From Lentimicrobiaceae bacterium (GTDB lineage: Bacteria; Bacteroidota; Bacteroidia; Bacteroidales; JAGNHN01), in contig JAGNHN010000027.1 of the NCBI GenBank assembly GCA_018001695.1, positions 1 through 47,714 on the forward strand: 47,714 nucleotides of DNA, in the 5' to 3' direction. The notes below the pieces were generated by a model that had not been told where the DNA came from, searched no databases, and worked only from the letters and a program-made list of their open reading frames with translations. Positions 1-9,107 of this stretch are shown one piece after another. How positions within the stretch are numbered: the stretch's first letter is position 1; each line of letters begins with the position of its first letter. The translations under genes were made by a program, and so were the position numbers.

Positions 1-20
1 TTCCGTTGTGAAAACATTCG

Positions 21-43
21 AAACGGCCCGCAAGGGTCGTTTT
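21..43 (+). terminator. Terminator-like hairpin with GCAA loop
   Basis: Arms AAACGGCCC (21-29) and GGGTCGTTT (34-42) pair over nine positions, with one G-U, around a GCAA tetraloop. Only a four-base T run follows at 40-43, so termination strength is uncertain. It could close a gene lying to the left of the window. Confidence 0.35.
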
Positions 44-63
44 GCATTATCGCCCTTTATGAT

Positions 64-276
64 TTACTGAATTATTAAGAAGTATTTTGATGGTTTTCCA
101 TATTGGATCCAGCTTTCAGGTGTAAATGTAGTAAAAACGCATATGTCTTCGTAAATATTCCTGATAGTTCCATTCAAATAGTATAGCTCTATTCTGCTGG
201 CTATTTCTTTCTTGACAATGCCGTTGGTGTGAACTACAGCAGATATAGCACTATTATTAGCCCCGGGATTTTCCAT
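64..276 (-). CDS. Possible small hypothetical protein
   Basis: A 70-codon frame with an ATG start at 276 and a stop at 64, lying outside any other gene. The product is soluble-looking and mixed in composition (starts MENPGANNSAIS, ends KPSKYFLIIQ), with no signal peptide, membrane segment or motif I recognise. No clear ribosome binding site or TAnnTTTG box precedes it. It may be a real small gene, a decayed remnant or chance. Confidence 0.25.
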   Translation of the reverse strand: MENPGANNSAISAVVHTNGIVKKEIASRIELYYLNGTIRNIYEDICVFTTFTPESWIQYGKPSKYFLIIQ

Positions 277-493
277 ATTGACTCACGATTGAAAGCTCCA
301 CCGGCGCCCTGTAACTAGTATTTCGTTGCTTCTTGTCTAATGCTGCAACGTAGAGAAAGCGATTCCATACTTACTGTTTAATTAATAATGAGGGGTAAAT
401 AATGCACAGCATTGTATAAATGATTGAATAATAACTATATAGGATGTTCAATAATCCAAGGTAACCAGGGTGGCCTGTGAAGTAGAAACCGAC

Positions 494-501
494 TATTTTT
501 G
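494..501 (+). promoter_or_regulatory. Bacteroidota -7 box before parE
   Basis: TATTTTTG matches the TAnnTTTG consensus exactly. No TTTG is seen about 19 nt upstream. The box ends five bases before the parE GTG codon, so a transcript started here would be leaderless or nearly so. Confidence 0.4.
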
Positions 502-506
502 CAGCC

Positions 507-2372
507 GTGGAAGAAGATCTCATCATACAGGCGGGCCAGGCGTATAACGAGGACACCATACGGTCCCTCGACTGGAAGGAGCATATCCGGCTCAGGCCGG
601 GGATGTATATCGGGAAACTGGGAGACGGGTCGTCCCAGGATGACGGGATTTATGTCCTGATCAAGGAAATCATCGACAATGCCATCGATGAATATGTCAT
701 GGGGTTTGGCCGTAAAATAGAGGTTACGATCACCGAACAGGAGGTCAGTATCCGGGATTTTGGCCGTGGTATGCCGCTTGGAAAGGTTGTCGATTGCGTC
801 TCACGTATCAATACAGGCGCCAAGTACGATTCGAAAGTATTCAAGAAGGCCGTGGGCCTGAATGGCGTTGGCGCCAAAGCTGTGAACGCCCTCTCCGCCC
901 GCTTCAGGGTTCAGTCCGTACGCGAAGGCCAGACCAAAATTCTGGAATACGAACAGGGCGAGCTGGTCAAGGACTTTCCTGTCCAACCGAGTCAGGAAAC
1001 AGACGGGACCATTATCACCTTCTCCCCGGATACGGCCTTGTTTGGTTCCTACCACTTCATTCAGGAGTATGTTGAGAAGCAGCTCTGGAATTACGCCTAT
1101 CTCAACAATGGCCTCATCATCTATTATAACGGTATGCGCATTCAGGCCAAAAACGGCCTACTGGATCTGCTGACCCATAATATCAACGGAAACGGTGACC
1201 TGGTCTATCCCATTGTGCATATCCGGGAGGAGGACTTTGAATGTGCCTTCACGCATGCCTCGCGGCAATATGGAGAGGAGTATTTTTCCTTTGTCAATGG
1301 CCAGCATACCACACAGGGAGGAACGCACCAGGCAGCCTTCAGGGAGGCTCTGGTGAAGACCATCCGTGAGTTTTATAAGAAGGATTTTGACCCGGGTGAT
1401 GTGCGGGCTTCTATCATCGCTGCCCTTGCCATCAAAATCCAGGAACCGGTCTTTGAATCCCAGACCAAGACGAAACTGGGATCTCAGCACATGGAGCCAG
1501 GCGGGCAAACAGTGCGGAATTTTATCAACGATGTGATCAAACGTAACCTCGACAATTATCTCCATATGAATCCGGAGACGGCCGAGGCATTGTACCGCAA
1601 GATCCTGCAATCGGAGAAAGAAAGGAAGGAGCTGGCCAATATCAAAAAACTGGCCAAAGACAGCGTCAAGAAAGTCAGCCTGCATAACAAGAAGCTCCGG
1701 GATTGCCGCATTCATTACAACGATAACCATGAGCGCAGGCTTGAATCGACGCTTTTCATTACTGAGGGCGACAGCGCATCGGGTTCCATTACCAAAAGCC
1801 GGGATGTCAATACCCAGGCCGTATTCAGCCTGAAAGGAAAACCACTGAATTGTTATGGCCTTACCAAGAAGATCGTTTACGAGAATGAAGAGTTCAACCT
1901 GCTGCAATCGGCACTGAACATCGAGGAAGGCGTTGAAAACCTGCGGTATAACAACATCGTCGTAGCCACCGATGCCGATGTGGATGGTATGCATATCCGC
2001 CTGCTACTGCTGACGTTTTTCCTTCAGTTTTATCCGGATGTGGTGCGTCATGGACATCTGTATATCCTCCAGACACCCTTGTTCAGGGTCAGAAACAAGA
2101 AGGAAACCATATACTGTTATTCAACAGAAGAGAAAGAGAAAGCGCAGAATAAACTAGGTGGACAGCCGGAAATTACGAGGTTCAAAGGGCTGGGCGAGAT
2201 ATCTCCCGATGAATTCCGGCATTTCATCGGCCGTTCTATGCGTCTGGATCCTGTGATACTGAAGAAAGAGTCTTCTATCAAAGAGATGCTCTCCTTCTAT
2301 ATGGGGAAGAATACCCCTGACCGGCAGCAGTTTATTATCGAAAACCTTCGCTCAGAGGAGGATGCGGCCTAA
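507..2372 (+). CDS. parE: DNA topoisomerase IV subunit B (ParE)
   Basis: ATPase subunit of topoisomerase IV, which with ParC decatenates replicated chromosomes. The 621-residue product has the GHKL ATPase motifs in order: the ATP-binding segment with DNAIDE near residue 52, DFGRGMP near 84 and GLNGVGAK near 112. The transducer domain follows, then a Toprim domain with EGDSASGS near residue 420 and DADVDGMH near 490. Length and the [15 protein letters not shown] opening are typical of Bacteroidota ParE. GTG at 507 is the only usable start, since an in-frame TAG lies at 483-485. parC, often adjacent in this phylum, is not here; the next gene is convergent. GyrB is the alternative, but the short length and N-terminus favour ParE. 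Confidence 0.93.
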   Translation: MEEDLIIQAGQAYNEDTIRSLDWKEHIRLRPGMYIGKLGDGSSQDDGIYVLIKEIIDNAIDEYVMGFGRKIEVTITEQEVSIRDFGRGMPLGKVVDCVSRINTGAKYDSKVFKKAVGLNGVGAKAVNALSARFRVQSVREGQTKILEYEQGELVKDFPVQPSQETDGTIITFSPDTALFGSYHFIQEYVEKQLWNYAYLNNGLIIYYNGMRIQAKNGLLDLLTHNINGNGDLVYPIVHIREEDFECAFTHASRQYGEEYFSFVNGQHTTQGGTHQAAFREALVKTIREFYKKDFDPGDVRASIIAALAIKIQEPVFESQTKTKLGSQHMEPGGQTVRNFINDVIKRNLDNYLHMNPETAEALYRKILQSEKERKELANIKKLAKDSVKKVSLHNKKLRDCRIHYNDNHERRLESTLFITEGDSASGSITKSRDVNTQAVFSLKGKPLNCYGLTKKIVYENEEFNLLQSALNIEEGVENLRYNNIVVATDADVDGMHIRLLLLTFFLQFYPDVVRHGHLYILQTPLFRVRNKKETIYCYSTEEKEKAQNKLGGQPEITRFKGLGEISPDEFRHFIGRSMRLDPVILKKESSIKEMLSFYMGKNTPDRQQFIIENLRSEEDAA

Positions 2373-2448
2373 GAGTTGTATCATTACCCAATAAGGTTAC
2401 GAAGGCCAACTATTCACGCCCTACACTTATGTTTGAGGTCTTTAAAGG

Positions 2449-3963
2449 CTACGGACTGGTCAGGCGGAAGGCTTCACCTAGTTTCTGAATCAAGTCCCTG
2501 GTGATCAGTCCCTCATAGGAGGTGTCTTCCAGTGCGAGATCACCGGCGAGTCCATGCACCCATGTGCCCAGCAGGGCTGACTCCAATGGGGTGTAGCCTT
2601 GGGCCATGAGACCGGCGAGGACACCGGTCAGGGCATCCCCGCATCCGGCGGTTGCCATCCCGGGGTTCCCTGTGCCGTTGAAATAGGCATCTCCCGCTGG
2701 TGTTGTGATGCACGTATGGGCTCCTTTCAGGATCACAAAGACATTGTTTTTGATGGAGAAGTCACGCTGCAGTTCCAGGCGTTCCCAGCTATCGGCAGTG
2801 CTGCCGGCCAGGCGTTCGAACTCCTTGGGGTGGGGGGTAAGGATGGAATGTGCTGGCAGAAAGCCCAGCCAGGTTTTGTTCTCTGCAAGTATATTCAGTG
2901 CGTCAGCATCCAGAATTAGAGGTCGTGTAGTGCTCTGTATCAGAAGCTTGAGTGCGGTGGCTGTCGTCTCAGCGGTACCAAGTCCTGGACCAACGGCGAT
3001 GGCCTGGAAGTTTGGCATGACCTTCAGGTCTACAAACTGGTAACTGCCCGGTCGTATACTCACCATGGCCTCGGGAACAGCCGGCTGCAGTATCTGCCAG
3101 CAGTCTTCCGGCACGCTCACCGTTACCAGTCCTGCCCCTGAGCGCAGGCAGGCTTCGGCGCAGAGGACAGCTGCACCCATTTTACCCTGGTTGCCGGCGA
3201 TGAGCAAGGCATGACCAAAATTTCCTTTATGGGCAAACCGGCTGCGGGGCTTGGCCAGTTCCGACATCGCATCAGCCTCCAGCATATAGTACCGCGTTTT
3301 GGTCTGACGGATATAGGTTTCATGCAATCCGATCGGTATGATCACCCATTCTCCTACATATTTTTCATTTTCAGGGAATAACAAGGCCAGCTTTGGTAGT
3401 TCAAAGCAAAGCGTAACACCTGCTTTCACGATCTCTCCTTCTGCAGGTATACTCACTTTGTCAGCAAATAATCCTGATGGCATGTCGATGGCAATGACCG
3501 GGCATCCACAGGTGTTGATGTGACGTATGACCTTCGCTGCCAGACCCGTAACAGGCCGCGAAAGTCCCGATCCGAAAAGGGCATCTATAACCACGCCTTC
3601 GCGTGGTGTGCGGGGTAATTCCTGATCACCGGAATGAATCTCACTGATGCGGATATCCTCAATCTCTTTAGCTCTTTCCAGGTTTTTCAGGAAATCCGGA
3701 CTGCCCTGTGATTGAAACCAGACAACGACGACATCTACCGGGTAGCCTGCCCCGGCCAGCAATCTGGCGATGACCAGACCATCTCCTCCATTATTACCAG
3801 GCCCACAGAAGATGTGGAAACCGGTCCACTCCGGAAACATCTCACGAATCCAGTCAGTACAGGCCTTTGCTGCCCTCTCCATGAGGTCAATGGAAGCAAT
3901 AGGTTCATGCTCAATTGTATACTGGTCAGCCTCCCGGATTTGTCCGTTATTTAAAATTTTCAT
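2449..3963 (-). CDS. nnr: Bifunctional NAD(P)H-hydrate epimerase / ADP-dependent NAD(P)H-hydrate dehydratase
   Basis: Repairs damaged NADHX and NADPHX. The N-terminal YjeF_N domain (about residues 1-215) epimerises the R form and carries FCGPGNNGGDGLVIARLL near residue 52 and VIDALFGSGLSRP near 125. The C-terminal ribokinase-like domain (about 230-500) dehydrates the S form with ADP; it shows FAHKGNFGHALLIAG, VGPGLG, LILDADALN, LTPHPKEF and the GCGDALTGVLAG catalytic loop. The 504-residue length fits the fused bacterial enzyme. An AGGA sequence lies shortly upstream of the ATG at 3963. It stands alone, convergent with parE and divergent from hydE. Confidence 0.93.
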   Translation of the reverse strand: MKILNNGQIREADQYTIEHEPIASIDLMERAAKACTDWIREMFPEWTGFHIFCGPGNNGGDGLVIARLLAGAGYPVDVVVVWFQSQGSPDFLKNLERAKEIEDIRISEIHSGDQELPRTPREGVVIDALFGSGLSRPVTGLAAKVIRHINTCGCPVIAIDMPSGLFADKVSIPAEGEIVKAGVTLCFELPKLALLFPENEKYVGEWVIIPIGLHETYIRQTKTRYYMLEADAMSELAKPRSRFAHKGNFGHALLIAGNQGKMGAAVLCAEACLRSGAGLVTVSVPEDCWQILQPAVPEAMVSIRPGSYQFVDLKVMPNFQAIAVGPGLGTAETTATALKLLIQSTTRPLILDADALNILAENKTWLGFLPAHSILTPHPKEFERLAGSTADSWERLELQRDFSIKNNVFVILKGAHTCITTPAGDAYFNGTGNPGMATAGCGDALTGVLAGLMAQGYTPLESALLGTWVHGLAGDLALEDTSYEGLITRDLIQKLGEAFRLTSP

Positions 3964-4035
3964 AGTTCCTGAGGATTAGTTACTATAAAATTACAACATC
4001 AATGACTGTTTTCCCAGCCTTTGGATGAGTTGGTG

Positions 4036-4043
4036 TAGTTTTG
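4036..4043 (+). promoter_or_regulatory. Bacteroidota -7 box before hydE
   Basis: TAGTTTTG matches TAnnTTTG exactly, 17 bases before the hydE ATG. A TTTG occurs at 4020-4023 but the 12 nt spacing is too short for a standard -33 element. If used, the leader is only about a dozen bases. Confidence 0.45.
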
Positions 4044-4059
4044 CACTGAAAATATTGCC

Positions 4060-5151
4060 ATGAAAACAACGCACCAGATTATCAGCAGTGATGACTATTC
4101 TGCTGACAACCTCCGTCAATTGCTGCAGCTGGAAGGAGAACCGCTTGAGGAACTCTTTGCAGTTGCCAGGCAGGTGAGGACATCCTATTCGGGGAACAAG
4201 GTGTTTCTGCGAGGACTGGTGGAACTGTCCAACCAGTGTGCGAAGAATTGCTATTACTGTGGGGTCAGGTGTGGCAACAGTGCAGTGAAACGCTACAGAA
4301 TGACGGATGAAGAGGTGTTGACAGCAGCCCGCTTTGCCTATGAAAACCGTTTCGCTTCCATGGTCATCCAGGCCGGGGAAAGAGAGGACAGGAGCTTTAC
4401 GAGTGGTATAACGCGTCTGCTCGACAAAATCCATCAGGAGACGGGCAGTAGTTTGCACATCACCTTGTCACTTGGTGAACAAAGCCGTGAAACTTACCGG
4501 GAATGGTATGAACACGGTGCCCACCGCTATCTCCTTCGCATCGAGGCAAGTGATCCTGACTTATACCGGCAACTTCACCCGGACGATGACAAACATCGTT
4601 ACCAGCGAAGGTTGGATTGCTTATATCTATTGAAAGAAGAAGGTTATCAAACAGGGACAGGGGTGATGGTTGGCTTGCCCTTCCAGACGGTGGATCATCT
4701 GATTTCTGACCTCTTGTTTTTCAGGGACCTGGATATTGATATGGTAGGGATGGGGCCTTACATTGAACATGAAGCCACGCCCTTGTTTGAACACCACCAT
4801 GCGCTTCCGGCACCGGGTGAGCGCTTCTTCATGACCATGAAGATGCTGGCCCTGCTGCGCATTATGATGAAGGATATCAATATTGCTGCTACCACGGCCA
4901 TGCAGACCATCTGGCCCGGGGGACGTGAGTTTGCCCTTAAAGTAGGCGCCAACGTGGTGATGCCCAACCTGACACCGGCACGTTACAGGGATAATTATTT
5001 GCTTTACAAGGATAAGCCTGGCGTCAATGAAGAGGCTGAGGATACGACCGCCAATCTGCAAGCTATGATTCAGCAGGCCGGAATGGAGATCGGGTACGGC
5101 GAGTGGGGTGATTCCCGTCATTATGCATTGCGCAAAAACGAATCGAAATGA
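4060..5151 (+). CDS. hydE: [FeFe]-hydrogenase H-cluster radical SAM maturase HydE
   Basis: Radical SAM enzyme that helps build the dithiomethylamine-bearing di-iron subcluster of [FeFe]-hydrogenases. The radical SAM motif CAKNCYYC gives CX3CX2C with Cys60, Cys64 and Cys67, placed after the family's LRGLVELSNQ lead-in. The rest fits a TIM barrel, with QAGERED, a HITLSLGE strand and YLLRIEASDPDLYRQLHPDD. The 363-residue length is normal for HydE. The stop overlaps the rlmD start as ATGA, so the two are probably co-translated. No hydF, hydG or hydrogenase gene is present in the window. The related methylornithine synthase PylB is a less likely alternative. Confidence 0.85.
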   Translation: MKTTHQIISSDDYSADNLRQLLQLEGEPLEELFAVARQVRTSYSGNKVFLRGLVELSNQCAKNCYYCGVRCGNSAVKRYRMTDEEVLTAARFAYENRFASMVIQAGEREDRSFTSGITRLLDKIHQETGSSLHITLSLGEQSRETYREWYEHGAHRYLLRIEASDPDLYRQLHPDDDKHRYQRRLDCLYLLKEEGYQTGTGVMVGLPFQTVDHLISDLLFFRDLDIDMVGMGPYIEHEATPLFEHHHALPAPGERFFMTMKMLALLRIMMKDINIAATTAMQTIWPGGREFALKVGANVVMPNLTPARYRDNYLLYKDKPGVNEEAEDTTANLQAMIQQAGMEIGYGEWGDSRHYALRKNESK

Positions 5152-6563
5152 GAAGAAAAGAAACCTATGAAGAAAGGCATCCCATCTACGAGAATGTTCA
5201 GATCCTCGATGCCGGATCAGAAGGTAAAGCGGTAGGGAAGATTGAGGGCAAAGTGGTCTTCGTTCCCTATGCCATGCCTGGAGATATTGCAGATATTCAG
5301 ATTATTAAGAAGAATAAAGGATACCTTGAAGGCAAGGTGATCCGCTTCCGTTCGAGGCCGAAGGAGGTGAGAACGCCCTTCTGTGGGCACTTCGGGATGT
5401 GCGGGGGCTGCAAGTGGCAGCATATGCCGTATGAACTCCAGCTTCAATACAAGCAGAAACAGGTGATGGACAACCTAACGCGTATTGGCAAGGTGGAGGC
5501 TGAGGAAGCCAGGCCTATTCTAGGCTCAATTCGGGAGACGCACTACCGTAACAAACTTGAGTTTACCTTTTCGAGCCGGAAATGGCTGATGGAAAAGCCG
5601 GAGCAGGGGGTACGCCTGCCCAATACAAATGGCCTGGGCTTTCACATGCCGGGGATGTTCGATCGTATTATCGATCTGGAGAACTGCTATTTACAACCAG
5701 AACCCTCGGATGAGATCCGCATGGGAATACGGGCATTTGCACTCAGCAAAGACTGGTCTTTCCGTGATGCCAGGGCACAGGAAGGCTTTTTACGCAACCT
5801 CATCCTCAGGAATAACCGCCAGGGGCATTGGATGGTGATCCTCGTCTTTTCAAAAAATGACCAGCCGAAGATCCAGGCTATGATGGAATATATTGAGGGC
5901 ACCTTTCCTATGATTCAGAGCCTGATGTATGTTGTCAATCCTAAAAAGAATGACGACATTAGTGACCTGGAGGTGGTTCTGCATGCCGGACAGGATTATC
6001 TCGAAGAGACATTGGGAGGTTTGAAATTCAGAATCGGACCTAAGTCCTTCTTCCAGACCAATACAGATCAGGCAGAAACGCTTTACGGTGTTGTGAAGGA
6101 GTTTGCAGCACTCACAGGTAAAGAGGTCGTGTATGACCTCTATTCCGGGACGGGCACCATCGGATTAACGCTGGCGGGGGAGGCGAAGAAGGTGATTGGA
6201 ATTGAATATGTTGCAGGTGCCGTTGAGGATGCGCAGCTCAATGCGGCCGCGAATGGTATCACCAATGCCACCTTCATTCAGGGTGATATGGCACGTGCCT
6301 TCAGTGAAGAACTGTTGAGCGAGCATGGCAGGCCGGACGTGGTTGTGCTGGATCCACCCAGGGCCGGACTGGCTCCCAGGGTGCTTGAAAGCCTGCTGGA
6401 TACAAGACCCCCCCGGATTGTATATGTGAGTTGTAACCCTGCTACGCAGGCAAGGGACCTCTCTTTTCTCTGTGATCTGTATCACTTGCGATGTGTCCAA
6501 CCTGTGGATATGTTTCCACAGACCCACCATGTTGAAAACGTGGCCCTGCTTGAATTAATGTAG
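5148..6563 (+). CDS. rlmD: 23S rRNA (uracil-C5)-methyltransferase, RlmD/RumA family
   Basis: SAM-dependent methyltransferase that makes 5-methyluridine in 23S rRNA. The 471-residue protein starts with a TRAM RNA-binding domain (about residues 10-70), then iron-sulfur cysteines in CGHFGMCGGCKWQ (Cys79, Cys85, Cys88). The methyltransferase domain has FFQTNTDQAETLY, VYDLYSGTGTIGL (SAM site), DPPRAGL and YVSCNPAT, with probable catalytic Cys429. The ATG overlaps the hydE stop by four bases. The exact target uridine (1939 or 747) cannot be decided from sequence alone. Pairing with hydE has no obvious functional logic beyond both carrying iron-sulfur clusters. Confidence 0.9.
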   Translation: MRRKETYEERHPIYENVQILDAGSEGKAVGKIEGKVVFVPYAMPGDIADIQIIKKNKGYLEGKVIRFRSRPKEVRTPFCGHFGMCGGCKWQHMPYELQLQYKQKQVMDNLTRIGKVEAEEARPILGSIRETHYRNKLEFTFSSRKWLMEKPEQGVRLPNTNGLGFHMPGMFDRIIDLENCYLQPEPSDEIRMGIRAFALSKDWSFRDARAQEGFLRNLILRNNRQGHWMVILVFSKNDQPKIQAMMEYIEGTFPMIQSLMYVVNPKKNDDISDLEVVLHAGQDYLEETLGGLKFRIGPKSFFQTNTDQAETLYGVVKEFAALTGKEVVYDLYSGTGTIGLTLAGEAKKVIGIEYVAGAVEDAQLNAAANGITNATFIQGDMARAFSEELLSEHGRPDVVVLDPPRAGLAPRVLESLLDTRPPRIVYVSCNPATQARDLSFLCDLYHLRCVQPVDMFPQTHHVENVALLELM

Positions 6564-6581
6564 GCGGCTTCTTAAATGCCA

Positions 6582-7091
6582 CTATATCAGCCGAGAAGCA
6601 AGGATGGAGGGATCAACCGCTTCCGGGTCAATGACATGATGCGCCTGCAGATACCACTTTTCGCGTTCCTTCAGGTGCTCCGAAATATAGGATTGCATTG
6701 ACATGCGCGAGCTGAAGGGCTCCAAGAGTGGCCTTCCAGCCTTGGCCTTCCACAAACGCTCTATGATTGTAGTGATGGAAGTTCTTAGATAAATGACCCT
6801 GCCGTGGGTCAACATCCATGCCATATTGTTCCCATGACAGGGCGCTCCCCCTCCCGTTGCCATGACAAAGGGAGGATCCAATGGCACTCTTTGCAATACT
6901 TCAGTTTCCATCTGCCGGAATGCCGGCTCTCCCTGCGTTTTGAATATTTCGCTGATCTCTTGACCAGTATGTGCTTCGACCATCGTATCCAGGTCGAAAA
7001 ACGGACATTGAAGATGATATGCAAGGATGCTGCCGAAGGTGGTTTTGCCACTTCCCATATAGCCGATAAGGAAGACAGGATGGTGGATCAC
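6582..7091 (-). CDS. aroK: Shikimate kinase
   Basis: Phosphorylates shikimate with ATP in the aromatic amino acid pathway. The 169-residue product has the Walker A loop GYMGSGKTTFG at residues 10-20, the shikimate-binding DLDTMVEAHTGQEISEIF segment, FRQMETEVL, the ATGGGAPC loop and a lid region with KAGRPLL. Size and motif order are typical. Its ATG overlaps the end of ppgK by four bases (ATGA, 7088-7091), so it is the second gene of a two-gene unit. It converges on rlmD with only 18 bases between the stops. Confidence 0.93.
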   Translation of the reverse strand: MIHHPVFLIGYMGSGKTTFGSILAYHLQCPFFDLDTMVEAHTGQEISEIFKTQGEPAFRQMETEVLQRVPLDPPFVMATGGGAPCHGNNMAWMLTHGRVIYLRTSITTIIERLWKAKAGRPLLEPFSSRMSMQSYISEHLKEREKWYLQAHHVIDPEAVDPSILASRLI

Positions 7092-7840
7092 TGGTCCAGA
7101 TATTTTTTTACTGCGATGGCTGCGCCGATCATCCCTGCTTCATTCTGCAGCCTGGCCGTGACGACCCTCGACCTTACCTGTAAATCAGCAAGATAATGCT
7201 CTGTTTTATGGGAGACACCGCCTCCGATAATGATCAAAGAAGGACTGAACAGATCCTCCACCTCACTCAGGAAGCGGTTCATCCGATGCGTCCATTCTTC
7301 CCAACTCAGGCTCAGCTTTTTTCTCATGGCATCCGAGACATAGGTTTCAGCCCTGTCTCCCGCCATTCTGAGTTGCCCTAGTTCACAGTTGGGTAGTAGT
7401 TTGCCGTTGATAAAAACTGCCGAGCCAACGCCGGTTCCGATTGTGATGACGATCACCACCCCTTTGACACCTTGACCAGCGCCATATCTCACCTCTGCCA
7501 AACCAGCCGCATCGGCATCATTCAGGACATAAACAGGACAAGAGGTTGCATCGGAAAACAAGGCACCGGCGTGGACTCCTATCCAGGATTTGTCAATATT
7601 GTTGGCGGTCATCACGACCTGGTCTATCACGGTGGCCGGAAAACCCACCCCGATGGGTCCTTTCCATTTTTGCTCTTTGACATGACTGGCCAGCAGCCTG
7701 GCCAGGGCATCTGGTGTTGCAGGCTGAGGTGTAGGAATGCGCAATCTTTCCTGCATAAGTTTGCCTTTACCGGAGCTCACGGGGGCAATCTTAACAGCTG
7801 ACCCTCCGATGTCAATACCCAGTATCTTCATACCTGCCAT
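7088..7840 (-). CDS. ppgK: ROK-family polyphosphate glucokinase-like sugar kinase
   Basis: Probably phosphorylates glucose with polyphosphate and/or ATP. The 250-residue protein opens with LGIDIGGSAVKIAPV, the phosphate-1 loop of the ASKHA fold. Then come GVGFPATV, NNIDKSWIGV, VLNDADAAGLAE (catalytic Asp) and ITIGTGVGSAVFINGKLLPN. The NNIDKSW and NDADAAGLAE segments and the absence of the usual ROK zinc-binding cysteines suit the PpgK subgroup. Starts at 7840 or 7831 (MAGMKIL or MKIL) are both possible. It is followed by aroK with a 4-base overlap. Phosphoryl donor preference cannot be read from the sequence. Confidence 0.8.
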   Translation of the reverse strand: MAGMKILGIDIGGSAVKIAPVSSGKGKLMQERLRIPTPQPATPDALARLLASHVKEQKWKGPIGVGFPATVIDQVVMTANNIDKSWIGVHAGALFSDATSCPVYVLNDADAAGLAEVRYGAGQGVKGVVIVITIGTGVGSAVFINGKLLPNCELGQLRMAGDRAETYVSDAMRKKLSLSWEEWTHRMNRFLSEVEDLFSPSLIIIGGGVSHKTEHYLADLQVRSRVVTARLQNEAGMIGAAIAVKKYLDQ

Positions 7841-7982
7841 TCTTTATACCAAAATAATCAGAATTTTGATTTCTGCTCCTGTTAATAAGAAATGAATAAA
7901 GCACTTAGCGCTGTAACTACCGCTGCCTAATTTTTTTCTACTTTTACTATCCTCCTGAAAACGCATACATAATTATACGGAT

Positions 7983-9104
7983 ATGAAATTTATTGTTTCG
8001 AGTACCCTGTTACTCAAGAACTTGCAATCGATCAGCGGTGTTCTCACCACCAACAACAACCTGCCAATTCTCGACGATTTCCTGTTCGAGCTCAAGGAAG
8101 AGACTATCCAAATTACGGCTTCGGATCTCGAGACAACCATGCAGGTTACAGTTCCTGCTGCCAAAGCTGAAGAAGATGGGCGTGTTGCCATCCCTGCAAA
8201 AATGCTTCTGGATGCGCTCAAGGCTTTTCCTGAAACACCGATCGGATTCTCTGTCAACAGGCAAACCTTTGGTATAGAACTGGCTGCCGGCGACGGTAAG
8301 TATCGCCTTGCAGGACATAATCCGGATGACTATCCAGAGCTTCCCGAGCTGGAAAACACCCAGCGCCTGAGTCTGGGTACACATATTCTGGCGGATGCTA
8401 TTCAACGCACCCTGTTTGCTGCCGGTAACGATGAGCTGAGACCTGTAATGTCAGGTGTGTTCTGCCAGTTCTCTCCAGATGATCTGACCTTCGTGGCAAC
8501 GGATGCCCATAAGCTGGTCAGGTACCGTCGCACAGACGTGATGGCACCCGAGTCAGCCTCCTTCATCCTGCCCAAAAAGCCACTGAACCAGTTGAAAAAC
8601 CTCCTGGCCAAAGAGACAGATGATGTCCTTGTCGAATACAATGCGGATAATGCTCATTTCGCATTTGGAAATATTCGTCTGATATGTAGATTGATAGAGG
8701 GAAAATACCCCGATTATGAATCGGTAATCCCCAATATCAATCCCAATCTCCTGACGGTGGACCGTGTCTCCTTCCTGAGTGCTATCCGTCGCGTGGCTAT
8801 CTTCGGGAACCAGTCGACACACCAGCTCAGGCTGAAGATCACAGGTAAGGAGCTCGTCTTGTCGTCAGAAGACATCGACTTCTCCAATGAAGCCCGTGAA
8901 CGCCTGACATGCGACTATGAGGGCACCGATATGGAGATTGGATTCAATTCGCGCTTCCTCGTTGAGATGCTAGGAAATATTGATGCAGAAAGCATCCGCA
9001 TCGAAATGTCGGAACCTAACCGGGCCGGGATCATCATACCGGTGGATAACCCAAACGAACATGAGGACATCCTGATGGTCGTCATGCCGGTATTGCTAAC
9101 ATAA
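7983..9104 (+). CDS. dnaN: DNA polymerase III subunit beta (sliding clamp)
   Basis: Ring-forming clamp that tethers DNA polymerase III to DNA. The 373-residue product opens with MKFIVSSTLLLKNLQSISGV and shows the three repeated clamp domains. Recognisable segments are ELKEETIQITASDLETTM, AGHNPDDYPELPEL, FVATDAHKLVRYRR and KYPDYESVIP; it ends in DILMVVMPVLLT, as is normal for the phylum. It is not next to dnaA or recF, which is common in Bacteroidota. A near-match to the -7 consensus (TACTTTTA, 7939-7946) lies 36 bases upstream. Confidence 0.95.
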   Translation: MKFIVSSTLLLKNLQSISGVLTTNNNLPILDDFLFELKEETIQITASDLETTMQVTVPAAKAEEDGRVAIPAKMLLDALKAFPETPIGFSVNRQTFGIELAAGDGKYRLAGHNPDDYPELPELENTQRLSLGTHILADAIQRTLFAAGNDELRPVMSGVFCQFSPDDLTFVATDAHKLVRYRRTDVMAPESASFILPKKPLNQLKNLLAKETDDVLVEYNADNAHFAFGNIRLICRLIEGKYPDYESVIPNINPNLLTVDRVSFLSAIRRVAIFGNQSTHQLRLKITGKELVLSSEDIDFSNEARERLTCDYEGTDMEIGFNSRFLVEMLGNIDAESIRIEMSEPNRAGIIIPVDNPNEHEDILMVVMPVLLT

Positions 9105-9107
9105 TCT

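Larger units (their letters stand above)
1..506. other. Intergenic or weakly coding region upstream of parE
   Basis: This stretch is visibly A+T-richer than the genes that follow and holds no gene I recognise. It contains a terminator-like hairpin near its left edge, one possible 70-codon minus-strand reading frame (64-276, listed separately), and a TAnnTTTG box just before parE. Positions 300-490 contain short A/T-rich runs and no convincing reading frame. Confidence 0.5.

Noticed and set aside
1158..1994. 278-codon minus-strand frame opposite parE
   Set aside because: It is antisense to highly conserved ParE sequence including the Toprim domain, with no recognisable motif of its own.
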